64,000 nt of DNA from contig QAOA01007267.1 in assembly GCA_003255065.1 (NCBI GenBank), positions 24,303 to 88,302 of the forward strand. Reading direction: 5' to 3'. Below are positions 1 through 11,660 of the stretch, in pieces. How positions within the stretch are numbered: the first letter of the stretch is position 1; every line of letters starts with the position of its first letter. Under the pieces are notes generated by a model, which did not search any database, was not told the DNA's origin, and saw nothing but the letters and a program-made list of their open reading frames with translations. A program made the position numbers and the translations under genes. This stretch comes from Cercis canadensis (lineage: Eukaryota > Streptophyta > Magnoliopsida > Fabales > Fabaceae).

Positions 1-983
1 ATAGGCATGAAGTGTAGAAAAATGGGAGTAAGAAAAAAGTCATAGCCTTGTACTTTTCTTGTCAAACCTATCAACCATTAAAAGCCTTCTCTTCCATGTC
101 CTTTCACCTTTTTTTCAGCCATCATCCATTTCTCACACTTACAACTATTACTTTATCCCATAAAATCAATTCCAACTAATCAACTATTCATCTCCCACTT
201 CCTTTCATCTCCAACTTTCTTCCACTCTTCCAACGTCCCTTGCCTTATTCACAAATTACCAACACTTTTTTATTCTCTTCACATACAAACACAATTACTA
301 TATCATTTTCATAAACTAACTCTTTCCATTTGGGCGTGAGGCTCATTCACTAGAAATTATTTTCTTGTCCCACCTTTTTATTTCACCTTTACCCACAAAA
401 TTTTCTCTATTCTATGGCTGCACCTACTGTTAATTTCTCTTCTATCCCTCTGCCAGTTTTTACTGGTGAAAACTATGATTTTTGGAAGCTAAAATTAAAA
501 ACACATTTTATCTCACAAAAATTGTGGGATATTGTTCAAAATGAGTTTAATACCCCAAAAGATATTTCCACTCTGTTTGAAGTGGAGAAGAAAAAATTGA
601 AGGAGAATCAACAGAAGGATGTGCAAGCCCTATTCGTTATCCAGCAAGCAGTAGGCAACACTATCTTTACAAGAATCATAGATGCCGACTCTGCAAAGAA
701 GGCCTGGGATATCTTGGAGGAGGAGTATCGTGGGAGTGAAGAGGTATGAGCCATTAAACTCCAATATCTTAGAAGAGAATTTGAAATATTAAAAATGAAA
801 GAATCTGAGACCATAGAAGATTATTACAGGAGAATTAAAGAAATAGTCAATCAAATACCACTTCATAAGAGAAGCAATATCAAAAGAAAAAATAAAACTT
901 GAATACTGCAGCATGGAGGAGCAGCTCGCCGACATCTTCACCAAGGCACTCTCAAGAGCAAAATTTGAGATGCTATGCAGCAT

Positions 984-2271
984 TGTTGTGAAAATTCTAA
1001 CGCAAGTGTACGTTGTCGTTTGCAAGTAATAAAAGAATATAGAGTTATCGTTCCCACGAGGATTAATGCATCAAGTACCGAAATTTTGTCAACCTTAATT
1101 TTATCTAATCAGTTGATATGGAAGGATTTTCAAGAAACAACTTAAAGTAGAATGAAAATGAATTAAACCAGAAAAATAACAAATTAAACCAGCAAAATGA
1201 TAGAGTAAGCAAGAGAGGAACATCTAGGGTTCCGATTTCACCATAATTAGTTCCAGCTTTCATTCCTTATTCCATTAACTCCAATTTATCTTCCTATTTG
1301 CTAATCAAGATTTCCTAATTTATTCACTAGCCTCTCCCAAAGTCTAGTGTAAATATCCCTTAATTGCTTGCTAATCTTGTATATCCCTATACGAGTTACA
1401 ATAATTACAAATTCATTCAGTTCTGTGGATCTTTTTAACTGATTACATGAGCCATGGAGATATATTCCTATTCTCCATGCAACTCATGGCATTTACCCCA
1501 AGGAACTTGATCCACAATTCTTCTTCCGGTCTCATTGTGATTAACAATTCATCTAATTATTGGCTAGACAATCAGAAGCATTAAGAGAAAATATAAACGC
1601 TCAAATTGAAGAGATAAATCATAGAATTAATTTCATAAGAAACTACAACTAGTCCTAATTAGGCTACATCGTACCCGTAGATAAGAAAATTAGTTCATAT
1701 TAGAAGAAGAGAACAAGAAAGAATCAAATTTAGACATGATTCAAAGGTAAAAGAGGAAAAACTCTAGTTTGAATCAGTTTTGCATCTACTCCCTTCAATC
1801 CTTGCTTTGCCTTCTTTGTGCCTCCAAAAGTGTCCAAGAACGAACCCCTTTCTAATTCCCTAGATTTCTTATTTATATCCCTAAAGAGAAGCCCTAAAAC
1901 TAAAGAAATAGAGTGACGTGTAGCAGTCGTCCACGCACGAGCGCTGCGGCGCTGGGTATCTGGCGCTGCGGCTCTGAAACACTGGCTGGGTTCCCCATTT
2001 TGCTGTTGTGGGCGTTGCGGTGCGGGATATCTGGCACTGAGTCTCTGCCTGAGACTGAGATTTTTCAGAACTTGGGCGCTGCAGCGCTGGATTTATGGCG
2101 CTGCGGCACTTGGTTTCTGTCCAACTCCTCCCTATACTTCATTCCTTCACTTTAGCCCATGAGTTCTACAATTTAACATAAAACTTACATTAAATGACCA
2201 TTATTCCTCAAAAACCAACCAAATACTTTAGTAAAAGATATCTAAAGAGTGAGTATAAAACTCACTCAACA
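984..2271. mobile_element. Solo LTR nested in the Copia element
   Basis: A 1,288-bp segment with TGTTG...CAACA ends interrupts the 3' end of the Copia coding region. It is flanked by the 5-bp direct repeat AGCAT (979-983 and 2272-2276), the target-site duplication expected of an LTR retrotransposon. No internal region is visible, so it is a solo LTR left by recombination between two LTRs. The family is not recognised; the length would suit a Ty3/gypsy group but that is inference. The GC-rich stretch at 1915-2120 contains repeated GGCGCTGCGGC-like words. Confidence 0.8.
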
Positions 2272-2310
2272 AGCATGCTCGGAGTATATGAAAAGTGTGC
2301 TAAGGAGGAG

Positions 2311-2827
2311 TGTTAGAAGTAGCATACTTCCAAAAACTTCAACAACAAACCAAAAAATTCTACTTCTCCCCGACTTATAACTTCCATCAACAATAAACTA
2401 GAAACTACAAGAAAATTCTAATAGTACAACTGTAAAAAACTAGGGAAGAAATTAGAAAAATCTAGCTGAAAAACTGACATGCATAAGTCGGTTTACTTGC
2501 CTATAAATAGGCATGAAGTGTAGAAAAATGGGAGTAAGAAAAAAGTCATAGCCTTGTACTTTCCTTGTCAAACCTATCAACCATTAAAAGCCTTCTCTTC
2601 CACGTCCTTTCACCTTTTTTTTAGTCATCATCCATTTCTCACACCTACAACTATTACTTTATCCCATAAAATCAATTCCAACGAATCAACTATTCATCTC
2701 CCACTTCCTTTCATCTCCAACTTTCTTTCACTCTTCCAACGTCCCTTGCCTTATTCACAAATTTCCAACACTTTTTTATTCTCTTCACACACAAACACAA
2801 TTACTATATCATTTTCATAAACTAACA
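2311..2827 (+). repeat. Right LTR of the Copia element
   Basis: 517 bp with TGTTAG at the start and CTAACA at the end, a perfect 6-bp terminal inverted repeat. The last 320 bp match positions 1-320 closely. The preceding AAGGAGGAG is the polypurine tract. A reading frame seen at 2554-2820 is only LTR sequence. Confidence 0.85.
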
Positions 2828-3019
2828 TGTGAGAATTTATAAGTGAACTCTACCATGTAAGTCTTCATATTTGTGGAGAGTGTTGTGTGAGATATAAAAT
2901 GCGCCACTTGTGTCCAAAATACCTAAGACATTTGGACTTGTGACACTTTACTTTATATACTTTGTCTTTCTCATTTTTTATCAATGTGGGATTTGCTCCC
3001 ACTCTTTTATTTTTCAACA
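2828..3019 (-). mobile_element. Antisense Copia-type LTR with polypurine tract
   Basis: Read on the minus strand, a 192-bp segment runs from TGTTGAAAAA to TTCTCACA and is preceded by CTTGAGGGGGAG (3020-3031). That is the classic Copia polypurine tract next to the 3' LTR. Sequence from 3032 to about 3200 would then be the end of its internal region. The LTR starts at the base right after the previous element's LTR ends (2827/2828), so part of it may lie left of the window. Family assignment rests on the PPT and TG...CA ends only. Confidence 0.55.
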
Positions 3020-3278
3020 CTCCCCCTCAAGTCCAATTGATCTTGGTCCAATTGAGACTTGCCTTTATATTGTCTGGGCTTGTGTTCTTGAGTCTCAGAA
3101 GCTCCAAGTCTTTCTTTTCTTTTTCATTTATCGCCTGGGCTTATGCTCATTTTTAAAGCTTTGGATTGTGAATGAGCTGTTAGGCTATATGAGATAATTA
3201 AGTTTGAAGGAAAGAAAACCCTTAGATTTAGCATTCCCTAAAAATTTTATCAAATAGCAGCATAAAAAGAGGTCCTAC

Positions 3279-3961
3279 CTTTTCAACGTCTAGAACAAAG
3301 GGCTGCTGAATTGAGATAACCAGACTGCGCTCTGGATCTGTAATCTCTTTGATGTTCAATAGTTTTGTCCCAAACACATTCACTTCACTATGAATATATA
3401 CAAATAATCTCTTCAAAACTGGCCATTCTGCAGTATGTTCTCCTGGATAGAACCACTTGAGTTTGGGTAGATTCGAGATTGTCAAAGAGGTTAATTTTGG
3501 GAACATGAAACTCGAAGACATTGCTTCTCCTTCCTCCTTTGCCACAATTTCTTCAAACCCACAACCATCGATGATCAACTCTTTAAGTCGTCTTAAACCT
3601 TTGGCTATATTGGCTGGCAACAAACTTGTCAGTCTTTGACACTGACAAGCACGCACAACTCGTAAATTTTGAAAGGTGACAACCCCTTGGTGGGCCTTAC
3701 TCCAGACATGATTGAGATTTGGCAGGGACTCGAGTGTTAGTTTTTTCAGCCGAGTTGCTAGTATGACATTTGTTTCTTCAATGTTTATTCCTTTCAAATC
3801 AAACACGGCTTCTGCTGAGTGGCAGTTTTGAATTTCCAGCTCTTCCAAGTTGATTAAGGATTTCAGGACATTAAATAGAACCCTTTACAATTTGCCATCC
3901 TTAGAGTTTTCAAATTGCAGAGTGATCCATCCAGATGTTGGCTTTGCCTTATATTTTTTAC
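3279..3961 (-). pseudogene. LRR module 7 (last, partial)
   Basis: The clear part is the open frame below 3848, with LEELEIQNC, LKKLTLESLPNLNHVW and FPKLTSLTISNLPKLKWFY, ending at the donor AAG|gtagga (3279). The 5' part up to a possible acceptor at 3961 does not read in phase and meets a stop, so the boundary is uncertain and the exon looks decayed. The exons expected after it are not seen; LTR elements begin within about 250 bp. Confidence 0.65.
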
Positions 3962-4064
3962 CTGTGCGATATCAGATACATTCAATTTAATAACTACATG
4001 GAGCAAATAAAAATCTTTCACAATTATGATTTGTAAAAGTAAGAGAAGACATATAAAATTGTAC

Positions 4065-4535
4065 GTCTTTGCTGAAAGAACGGTGGCTTTTTTCTTCTAC
4101 CATTATTATCTCTTCCATCATGGAGCATTTCTCTATTACAATCACTTGGAGTTGGCCAAGACCTTTGCCTATAGATGGAGGAAACAAATATTTTAGCCTT
4201 TCACATCCTTCAACATGCATTACTCGCAAATTTGGACAGCCAAACATTCCTTTTGCGCAGTTTACAGTCCCACCATGTGTCTCTCTAGCATTTACTCCTT
4301 GGAGATGAAATATATGTTGTAGAGATTTACAGTCAATAATGGTGAATGTCTCCAAATGTTGAATTGTGCTCATCATGTAATATAGCAAAATAGACATGAG
4401 TTCTGGACAGTTTCTAATCTCAATTCTTTTGAGTCTACCAAAGGAATTTGAAGGAAGTTGTTGCTGTGAATCCAATATCGTATTCAACTTATTCACATTG
4501 ATAATAATCATCTCCTCCAAATTGGGGAACATAAC
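4065..4535 (-). pseudogene. LRR module 6 (open)
   Basis: 471 bp, 157 codons, open, acceptor TAG|GTTATG, donor GAC|gtacaa. Motifs FPNLEEMIIINVNKLNTI, LETFTIIDCKSLQHIF and ERLKYLFPPSIGKGLGQL. It is most like modules 2 and 3. Confidence 0.75.
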
Positions 4536-4827
4536 CTACAAAACATGATCCACATAGTCAAAAGTCAAAAACATTTTATAGAAAGCCTGAAGTTTTTATC
4601 CTTAAACAAGAAGATTATTTACTTGAATAACTAACAATAATTCTCTCCTTTAAGTTTTTATCACGTATAAATAGTGTTTGGAATTGTCAAAATTTATAAA
4701 ATTCAATTCAATAGTTAAAAGTAGACTACTACTTGAAAATATAAAATTTAAATAGAGTTCAATAGATATACTAGAAGTATGATGACAAATATCATATGTA
4801 TTTAGTATGTGTTCCATAAGAATCTAC

Positions 4828-5236
4828 CTTTTCACAGAGAGGAGGAGGTCTATTGTCTTTAACGGTTACTATCTCTTCCTCCATGAAACATTTTCTTATT
4901 TCAATTTTTCGGAGTTTGTCAAGATTTTTTGCCACAGATGCTGAAAGCAATAATCGTAGCCGTTCACATCCACCGACATGCATAAGCGTTACTAGTCCCA
5001 AGGTTTGTTTCTCTAGACATCTGTTGTAGAGATTTACAATTATTAATTATCAATGTCTCGAGACTCTGAGTGTTGCTCAATATCTGACATGGAAAAATGA
5101 GTTCTGGGTAGTTTCTGGTCTCAATCTTCTTGAGTTTGCCAAAGGAATTTGGAGAAAGTGCTTGCTGCCAATGCCATATTGCATTCAACTTATCCACGTC
5201 AATGATAATCGTTTCCTCCAAGTTGGGGAACATAAC
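4828..5236 (-). pseudogene. LRR module 5 (frameshift)
   Basis: 409 bp, not a multiple of three. The first half is in frame with FPNLEETIIIDVDKLNAIW. The second half (MHVGGCERLRLLLSAS) is in another frame, the shift lying about 4975-5001. It is the tandem copy of module 4. Confidence 0.75.
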
Positions 5237-5655
5237 CTACAAATGAAAAAGAAACAAACCATAAAATTGCATGGCACATATACACGAATTTATGTTATAG
5301 CAATGAAGAGACCTTACAGCTTGTGTAGATGGGGGTAATAGAAGAGAATTAGAAGAAAGGGAAGGGAGGGTTAGGAAGTCTTATAGTTAAGAGTTTTTTC
5401 CCCTAAAAGAATGAGAGGAATGAAATCTTTTGGGCTAATGATCTGAGACCCCTCTCCAAATCATTTTTCAAGTTCTCTCAACTAGGGATTTCAAGAAAGA
5501 ATGTTGACTCACCTTCTACTTTCCTTTTCACATTTGACACAAGGGAATGAAAACTGTGATTTATTCCTTTCTTTTCTTTACTTTACTTTCCTTTCTCTTC
5601 CAACTTCTGATTTAGGTGATTAAAGTTATAAATAATTTCAGTAGGTGACTAAAAC

Positions 5656-5971
5656 AAAATTATTTTTTAGTGGGTGACACTATCTGATGAATTTTCAAAA
5701 ACATCTCTTTGCTCAAAAGGTCATCATATATTTTTCAGTGTTTGTTGTGTACAATATCCAGTGACCATTAGAGGGCACATGGTAACAATTCATCTAGAGG
5801 CACAGAAATACTGTCATCACCAGCAAATAACTCAATAATGACTAATAAGGACAACTAGTTATCATTTACAAAGTAATCATCATGTGTAAGCTTGCAAGGA
5901 CCACTACCACTTCAGGTAAATGATAATTTTGTAAACATACTTGTTTGTCACCTACTAAAAAATATTATTTT
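5656..5971. mobile_element. Possible MITE in an LRR intron
   Basis: About 24-bp imperfect terminal inverted repeats (TTTTTTAGTGGGTGAC left, GTCACCTACTAAAAAA right) bound a 316-bp AT-rich segment that the tandem sister copy lacks. No clear target duplication was found, so the superfamily is open. Confidence 0.4.
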
Positions 5972-6175
5972 CTTGAATAACTAATGATAATTCTCTACTT
6001 GAAGTTTCTATCACTTATAAGTAGTGCTTGGAATTGTCAAAATTTATAGAATTCAATTCAATGTTTAAAAGTAGAATACTACTTGAAAATATAAAATCCG
6101 AATAGAGTTCAATAGATGTACTAGAAGTATAATGACAATTAACATGCATTTAGTATGTGTTCTATAAGAATCTAC

Positions 6176-6586
6176 CTTTTCGCTGATAGGAGGAGGTGTA
6201 TTATCTTCAATGGTTATTATCTCTTCCGACATGGAACATTTTCTTATTTCAATTTTCCGGAGTTTGTCAAGCTTTTTTGCCACAGATGCTGAAAACAAAA
6301 ATCCTAACTGTTCACATCCATCGACATGCATCTGCAAATTGACAGTCTCAGGGATTGTGTCTCGAGATATCTGTTGCAGATATTTACAATTATTAATCAT
6401 CAACGTCTCGAGACTCTGAGCTGTGCTCAATATCTGACATGGAAAAGTGATTTCTGGGCAGTTTCTGGTCTCAATCTTCTTGAGTTTGCCAAAGGAATTT
6501 GGAGAAAGTGCTTGCTGCCAGTGCCATATTGCATTCAACTTATCCACGTCAATTATAATCATTTCCTCCAAGTTGGGGAACATAAC
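6176..6586 (-). pseudogene. LRR module 4 (open)
   Basis: 411 bp, 137 codons, open, with acceptor TAG|GTTATG and donor AAG|gtagat. Motifs FPNLEEMIIIDVDKLNAIW and LFSASVAKKLDKLRKIEI. It is about 90% identical to module 5 including both flanking introns, so the pair arose by a direct tandem duplication with a 1.35-kb period. Confidence 0.75.
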
Positions 6587-7283
6587 CTACAAATGAAAAG
6601 AAACAAAACATAAAATTGCATTACACACATACACGAATTTATATGTTATAGCAGTGAAGAGCCCTTACAGCTTGTTTAGATGGGAGTAATAGAAGAGAAT
6701 TAGAAGAAAGGAAAGGTAGGGTTAGGTAGTTTTATATTTAAGAGTTTGTTTTTTAATTTTTCCTAAAACAATGAGAGGAATGAAAGCTTTCGGGTTATGT
6801 TCTGAGACCCCTATCCAACTCATTTTTCAAGTTATCTCAAGTTGGGATTTGTAGAAAGAATGTTGACTCACCTTTCTTTTACATATTTCACACAAGGGAT
6901 TGGAAAATGCCATTTATTCCTTTATTCTCTTTACTTTCCTTTCTCCTCTAACTTCTGATTAAACATACCATTATTACAAACCTATTTAAAATCTATTAAC
7001 TCTATTCATAACTTATAAAATTCATTCCTTTTTAAACCTAGTTAAAATCTCCTATAGAAAAAGAGCACATCTCTTCTCTGCATTCCGTTCTGTTCAGCTG
7101 ATGCTCTATCCATCATCATATTTAAGAATTGGAGTACTCAACCCAAAACCAAATTCAGGCATCATTTTCTTTTGGGGTACTGAAGCAACGATAAGAACTT
7201 GTAGGAGTTATTAGAATGCAAAGGTTAAGAGATAAACAACATACCACTATCAATTAACTATCACCTTAAAGTGATAGGTGATA

Positions 7284-7446
7284 CCAACTGGGGCGCAGTT
7301 GGCCACCCATGTTCAAGACGGGGCCTTGGCTAGTCTTGCCTCGGCTTGTCTCGCCCATCATGTGACTTGACATCTCCATCCCCAGTGTGTGTGAGTATGG
7401 TATGGATCCTTTAAAAAATATATATATAAATAAAATAAAAACAAAC
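7284..7446 (+). mobile_element. tRNA-derived SINE
   Basis: A 163-bp element with an A-box-like GGCGCAGTTGG near its start, a B-box-like TGTTCAAGACG about 20 bp later and an A-rich tail (7410-7446). It is flanked by a 16-bp direct repeat with one mismatch, AAAGTGATAGGTGATA (7268-7283) and AAAGTGAAAGGTGATA (7447-7462). Both the promoter boxes and the duplication fit a SINE inserted by LINE machinery. It lies in the intron between LRR modules 3 and 4. Confidence 0.75.
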
Positions 7447-7462
7447 AAAGTGAAAGGTGATA

Positions 7463-7620
7463 AGGTGTGATCTAGTGATAAATGATTTAAAGAGTTTATA
7501 CGAGATAAAGTTTCAAATCTTCATCTCATCATATAGAAAAATAAGATGATATGTGATTGAGTTTCCAATAGTACTTTATTATTTTATATATGAATAAGTT
7601 CTAAAGTAATAATTAATTGT
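7463..7620 (+). mobile_element. Possible second, older SINE
   Basis: Right after the first SINE, GATCTAGTGATAAATG resembles an A box and GTTTCAAATCTTC a B box about 45 bp later, followed by AT-rich sequence. No target duplication was identified. The first SINE may have landed at its edge. Confidence 0.35.
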
Positions 7621-7739
7621 CCTTATTTTACTCTTTCACTCATCATATTGGGAAACAACAAATGACACAGAAGTCACATAAACCCAAGTAACAAAGAAGT
7701 AGTATACCTAAAAGAGTAAAAAAGTCATTTTACAATGGA

Positions 7740-7850
7740 TCTAGATCCTCTAAAATATGGAATGATCTTTAATGGTGGAGATTTTTGCATTCTAATTTCT
7801 AAAGTGCACCCTTCACTTTAGAAGATCTTAATCCTTTTACAATATATATA
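7740..7850. repeat. Short imperfect inverted repeat, possible MITE
   Basis: GGATCTAGATCCTCTAAAA on the left and CACTTTAGAAGATCTTAATCC on the right are imperfect inverted copies about 60 bp apart. No target duplication was found. Confidence 0.3.
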
Positions 7851-8061
7851 AAAAAAATTATTAGATCCTATGAAAACTGGCAACGAATTCGAACCACGAA
7901 CTAATGTGTCTAGCATTTAGGGTAAGCCATCTCAACTACTTCTACTTCACACGTCAAATGTTTCTAGATGGATTGTTAAACACATTTCAATGCAATTTGT
8001 CGTATGGACTACCACTACTCATATAATCTGCAAGCATCTGAAGAGAAACATGAGAACTTAC

Positions 8062-8548
8062 TTCTTTGCTGGAAGGATGGAAATTGTCTTCCACCATTTA
8101 TTACCTCTTCCATCATAAAACATTTCTTTATTAGGAGCTTTTGGATTTTGTAAAGGCTTTTTGCTACAGATGCTGGAAACAAATATTTCAGCCTTCCACA
8201 TCCTTCAACATGCATCGCCAGCAAATTTGCGAAGCTAAATATTCCTTTCTTGTGCTTCTCCTCTACTACTCCTGGTAGACCACCACCATGTGTCTCTCTA
8301 GCATTTACTTCTTGGAGATTGAATATCTGTTCTAGAGACTTACAGTCAATAATGGTGAATGTCTCAAGACTCTGAATTATGCTCATTATGTAATATGGCA
8401 AAATGGACTTAAGTTCGGGACATTTCTTAATCTCAATTTTTTTAAGTCTGCCAAAGGAATTTGAAGGAAGTTGTTGCTGGTAATTGAATATCGTATGCAA
8501 CTTATCCACATTTACGATAATCATCTCCTCCAAATTGGGGAACAGAAC
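8062..8548 (-). pseudogene. LRR module 3 (frameshift near its end)
   Basis: 487 bp, one more than a multiple of three. The frame holds through LETFTIIDCKSLEQIF and GRLKYLFPASVAKSL. It then shifts near 8100, where an extra A moves the expected MVEDN...SSKE ending into another frame. The usual ATG after the acceptor is CTG here. The donor GAA|gtaagt is intact. Confidence 0.75.
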
Positions 8549-8934
8549 CTACAAAACAAGGTCCATTTAGCCAAGAAGTCAAAAACATTTTACAAAGAGC
8601 TAGAAGTCATAAATAACATATTTGATTATCATTCATGTATTAGGAAGCTTTGTTGCTATCACCTTTATATTAACGTCTGTGTCAATTCCCCAAACAACTT
8701 TTACTCTTGATTGTGTTTTTTTATTGATATTTTGAGGTTTACCGCAAGACTAGATCATCACACTTTAATGAGTTTAATTCACCTTGCTTTTGGTAATGTC
8801 AATTTTTGTACTCATTTTGATTCTTCAACAAAATCCCTCGTGGGAATACACCCTCAATTCTCATCGAACCAAATATGTAGACACATGATTGATATACAAT
8901 ATGTAAACATATGAGGAGAAAGATGAGAATTTAC

Positions 8935-9426
8935 CTCTTTGCTAGAAGGATGGGTATTGTCTTCCACCATTATTACCTCTTCCATGACAGGACATTTCCC
9001 TATTAGAAGCTTTTCGAGTTTACCAAGACTTTTTGCTATAGAAGATGGAAACAAATATTTTATTCTTCCACATCCTTCAACATGCATTGAGAGCAAATTT
9101 GGAAATCTAAACAGTCCTCTCTCTTGCTACTCCTTGACTACTCCTTGTAGACTACTAGTCCCACCACATGTCTCTCTAGCATTTACTCCTCCGAGATCGA
9201 ATATATGTTGTAGAGATTTACAGTCAATAATGGTGAATGTCTCTATACTCTCAATTGTGCTCATTATGTAACATGGCAAAATAGACATGAGTTTTGGACA
9301 GTTTTTCATCTCAATTCTTTTGAGTCTGCCAAAGGAATTTGAAGCAACGTGTAGCTGCCAATCCAATATGCTATTCAGCTTATCAATATCGACAATAATC
9401 ATCTCCTCTAAATTTGGAAACATAAC
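8935..9426 (-). pseudogene. LRR module 2 (in-frame stop)
   Basis: 492 bp (a multiple of three) with intact splice sites. The reading frame is kept across the exon, but a TAG codon lies at 9127-9129, where module 3 has a glutamate or lysine codon in the matching EEKHKKG stretch. The motifs FPNLEEMIIVDIDKL and MHVEGCGRIKYLFPSS are seen on either side of it. Confidence 0.75.
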
Positions 9427-11309
9427 CTACAAAACATGATCCAGTGAGCCAAAAAAGTCAAAAACATTTTATAAAGAATTAGAAATCATAAGTAAAGATT
9501 TGACGTCGACTTACCGGAATGACTCAGCCTCATCAGAGTTTGGGCAAATAGAGTTCAACATAATTTACTAAAGATACTAGAAGTAGAATAACAAATAAAA
9601 TATGTATATGGGTTCTATAATGAACAGTTCGGTATCCACAGAATTAGAGCAAATAAGACCAAATTGAATACTATATTTTTTTGAGGAGCCCGTGGACAAT
9701 TGAAAGAAAATTTTTTGGCTCAGTCAATGCTATCCTTATCTCTATTCATTTCTATAGCCAAAGTATCTATTTTCTTCATTCAGTCAATGCATTGCTTCGC
9801 TTTTGTTCTCATTTGATTTGTGGAGGCTCGGTATTCATCAGTTTGTCATGGGCAAGTGAGCAACATAGGTCTGTTGAATAGTATAAGCCTTCAATGTCAA
9901 TAACCGCTGCTGTGATAACATTATGGTCTCAACTGTCAACATTCAAGCTCCCAAGAACAAGATTGGATGTAAATTAATCTCTCATATCCTTATAATTCAT
10001 CACTATCCTACACCATTTTAAACTTTGGAGTAGCCCTATATTGATTCTCAAAATTTCATTTTTTTTGTTTTGTTTTTATAAGCAAAAGTTTAGGATGAGG
10101 GAGAGGCTACTCCATTCGAAGGTCAGAACATGTCACATACCTCAACAAGTGATACTTACAGACTGTCTATTAAATAGAAATTGCTCAAGATTAAAATCAA
10201 AGTTTTACAAATGAAGTAATTCTATCCTTACAACCTAAATCAACTCCTACTGGCTAAAAATTTCAGTTATGCATTAAAATATTCTATATTTTTGGACCTA
10301 GTGCGAAGCTAATATGAAATTGAATATTTAAATATGAGTCATAACTATAAATTATTTGCTAAAATTTATAATTTGGGCCATATCAAAAGAGCATAAGAAA
10401 AAGTCAAACCAAAATAGTCAAACTTTCTAAATATAGTTAGACTTAAATTATTTTATAATATTTTAGTGTTAAAAATGATTCACGCTGCATCACTCAAATT
10501 TACATGAATTACGCAACGAACCCAGAAAAAGGGTTATTTCTATTCCGAACTCCTCTTTTGATGGTCAATATAGTGCTAGCCCCACTTTTTGGAGAGGATA
10601 GCTTAGCAATTCCCTATAGTTTATATGCACAGAAAATAAAAACGTTTCTCAACTATTTTTAAGTAAGAGGAATAGAAAAGATATAATATGTTAATAAAAG
10701 CACATGTACATTCACACACATTTTTCTAACTAAACTCACTTATTTTCTTTTGGTTGGACTAAACTCACATTTGTAGTTTTATTAAGGAAAATTAAATTTA
10801 ACCACGGAAAATTTCCAGTTTTATTTTTATTTATTTATATATTTATTTTGGTTGAGAAGGATGTAAAATTATAACTTGTATAGGATATATAAGTGATTCA
10901 TAACATTTTATGTTATCTAACAACTAATTTTTGGTATTGGCAAAGTCCTTTTGAGTAGTTAGTATTTTATTGTAAAAGTTTCAAGTTTAAATCCCATTTG
11001 AAGAGGTTGTGGTGAAATTTTGTGAGGGATAAGTTATCACTATTATGTAGCCTCCAATAAATAAATAAAAAATAGCAATAATTATTCTATTGATAATTGA
11101 GACTAGCAACTGTACTTAAATCCTAACCAACCAATCCCTAACTTTTTAAATTAAGTCTAACTAGCAATAATGCACCCTCACAGCTTGTCTGGTGGGGCTA
11201 ATATAAGTAAATAACAAAAAAGAAGAGGCAAAATTAAATAGTTTCATTTCATGTTTAAGCGTTAATGATACAGGTCTAATTCTCCGACACCCCTCCATAA
11301 TTTATTTTT
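9427..11309. other. LRR intron or intergenic stretch without a gene
   Basis: No gene is supported. The piece 9545-9620 resembles the intron below LRR modules 4 and 5. The segment 10935-11065 has a B-box-like TTTCAAGTTTAAATCCC and an AAATAAATAAATA tail and may be a worn SINE. From about 11175 the sequence resembles the intron above modules 4 and 5. The small reading frame at 9681-9881 shows no family signature. Confidence 0.5.
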
Positions 11310-11660
11310 GAGTAAATCTATATTTTAGTCTTCGAAAGATTTGAGATTAGACAAAATTGTCCCTAAAAGATACAAAACAACAAATTGATCCTCCAAATAT
11401 GTGACATCCATAACAAAATAGTTCTTCGTTAGTGTAGTCCGTTAACAGGTAACGGAAGTGCTGACGTGTCACTGTTAAATGCTTGTATGACATGTTAACT
11501 GCTTGCATGGCAGTTTAAGTTGCCACGTGGATTATAAACTCAAAACCTCTCTCTTTCCCTCCTCTCTCATTTCTCTCTCTCTCTCTTCCCCTCCTCTCTC
11601 ACGTAACCACCCTCATCTCTCATCTCTCTCTCACTCTTTTTATTGTGAGCTATGGGGTGC

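Larger units (their letters stand above)
1..2827 (+). mobile_element. Copia-type LTR retrotransposon, shortened, 5' end outside the window
   Basis: The two long terminal repeats are seen at 1-321 (left, cut by the window edge) and 2311-2827 (right, 517 bp, TGTTAG...CTAACA ends). The right LTR follows a purine-rich tract at 2301-2310. Where both copies are present they differ at about 3% of sites, which suggests a fairly young insertion, on the order of one to a few million years under usual plant rates (inference). The internal part starts with a gag-like (UBN2 type) reading frame at 414-749. It then passes quickly to sequence like the very end of Copia RNase H (QLADIFTKAL motif, about 920-960), so most of pol is absent. 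A solo LTR of another family sits in the 3' end. The element is broken and cannot be autonomous. Confidence 0.85.
4615..6970. repeat. Tandem duplication of an LRR exon with its introns
   Basis: Segments about 4615-5611 and 5968-6970 match through exon and both flanking introns, with a shift of about 1.35 kb. No N lies between them and the copies have clearly diverged, so this is a real duplication. The first copy has about 320 extra bases at 5656-5971, bounded by inverted repeats (AAAATTATTTTTTAGTGGGTGAC against its reverse complement at 5948-5971), probably a MITE. Pieces like the same introns recur at 9545-9620 and at 11175-11300, 12711-12729 and 13282-13480, pointing to a third copy that lost its exon. 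Confidence 0.75.

Noticed and set aside
2554-2820. 88-codon open frame
   Set aside because: It lies wholly inside the right LTR of the Copia element and has no protein family signature.
7266-7448. 60-codon minus-strand frame
   Set aside because: It is antisense through the SINE and its A-rich tail.
9681-9881. 66-codon frame as a gene
   Set aside because: No recognisable family, no good splice or start context, and it lies in repeat-rich intron sequence.
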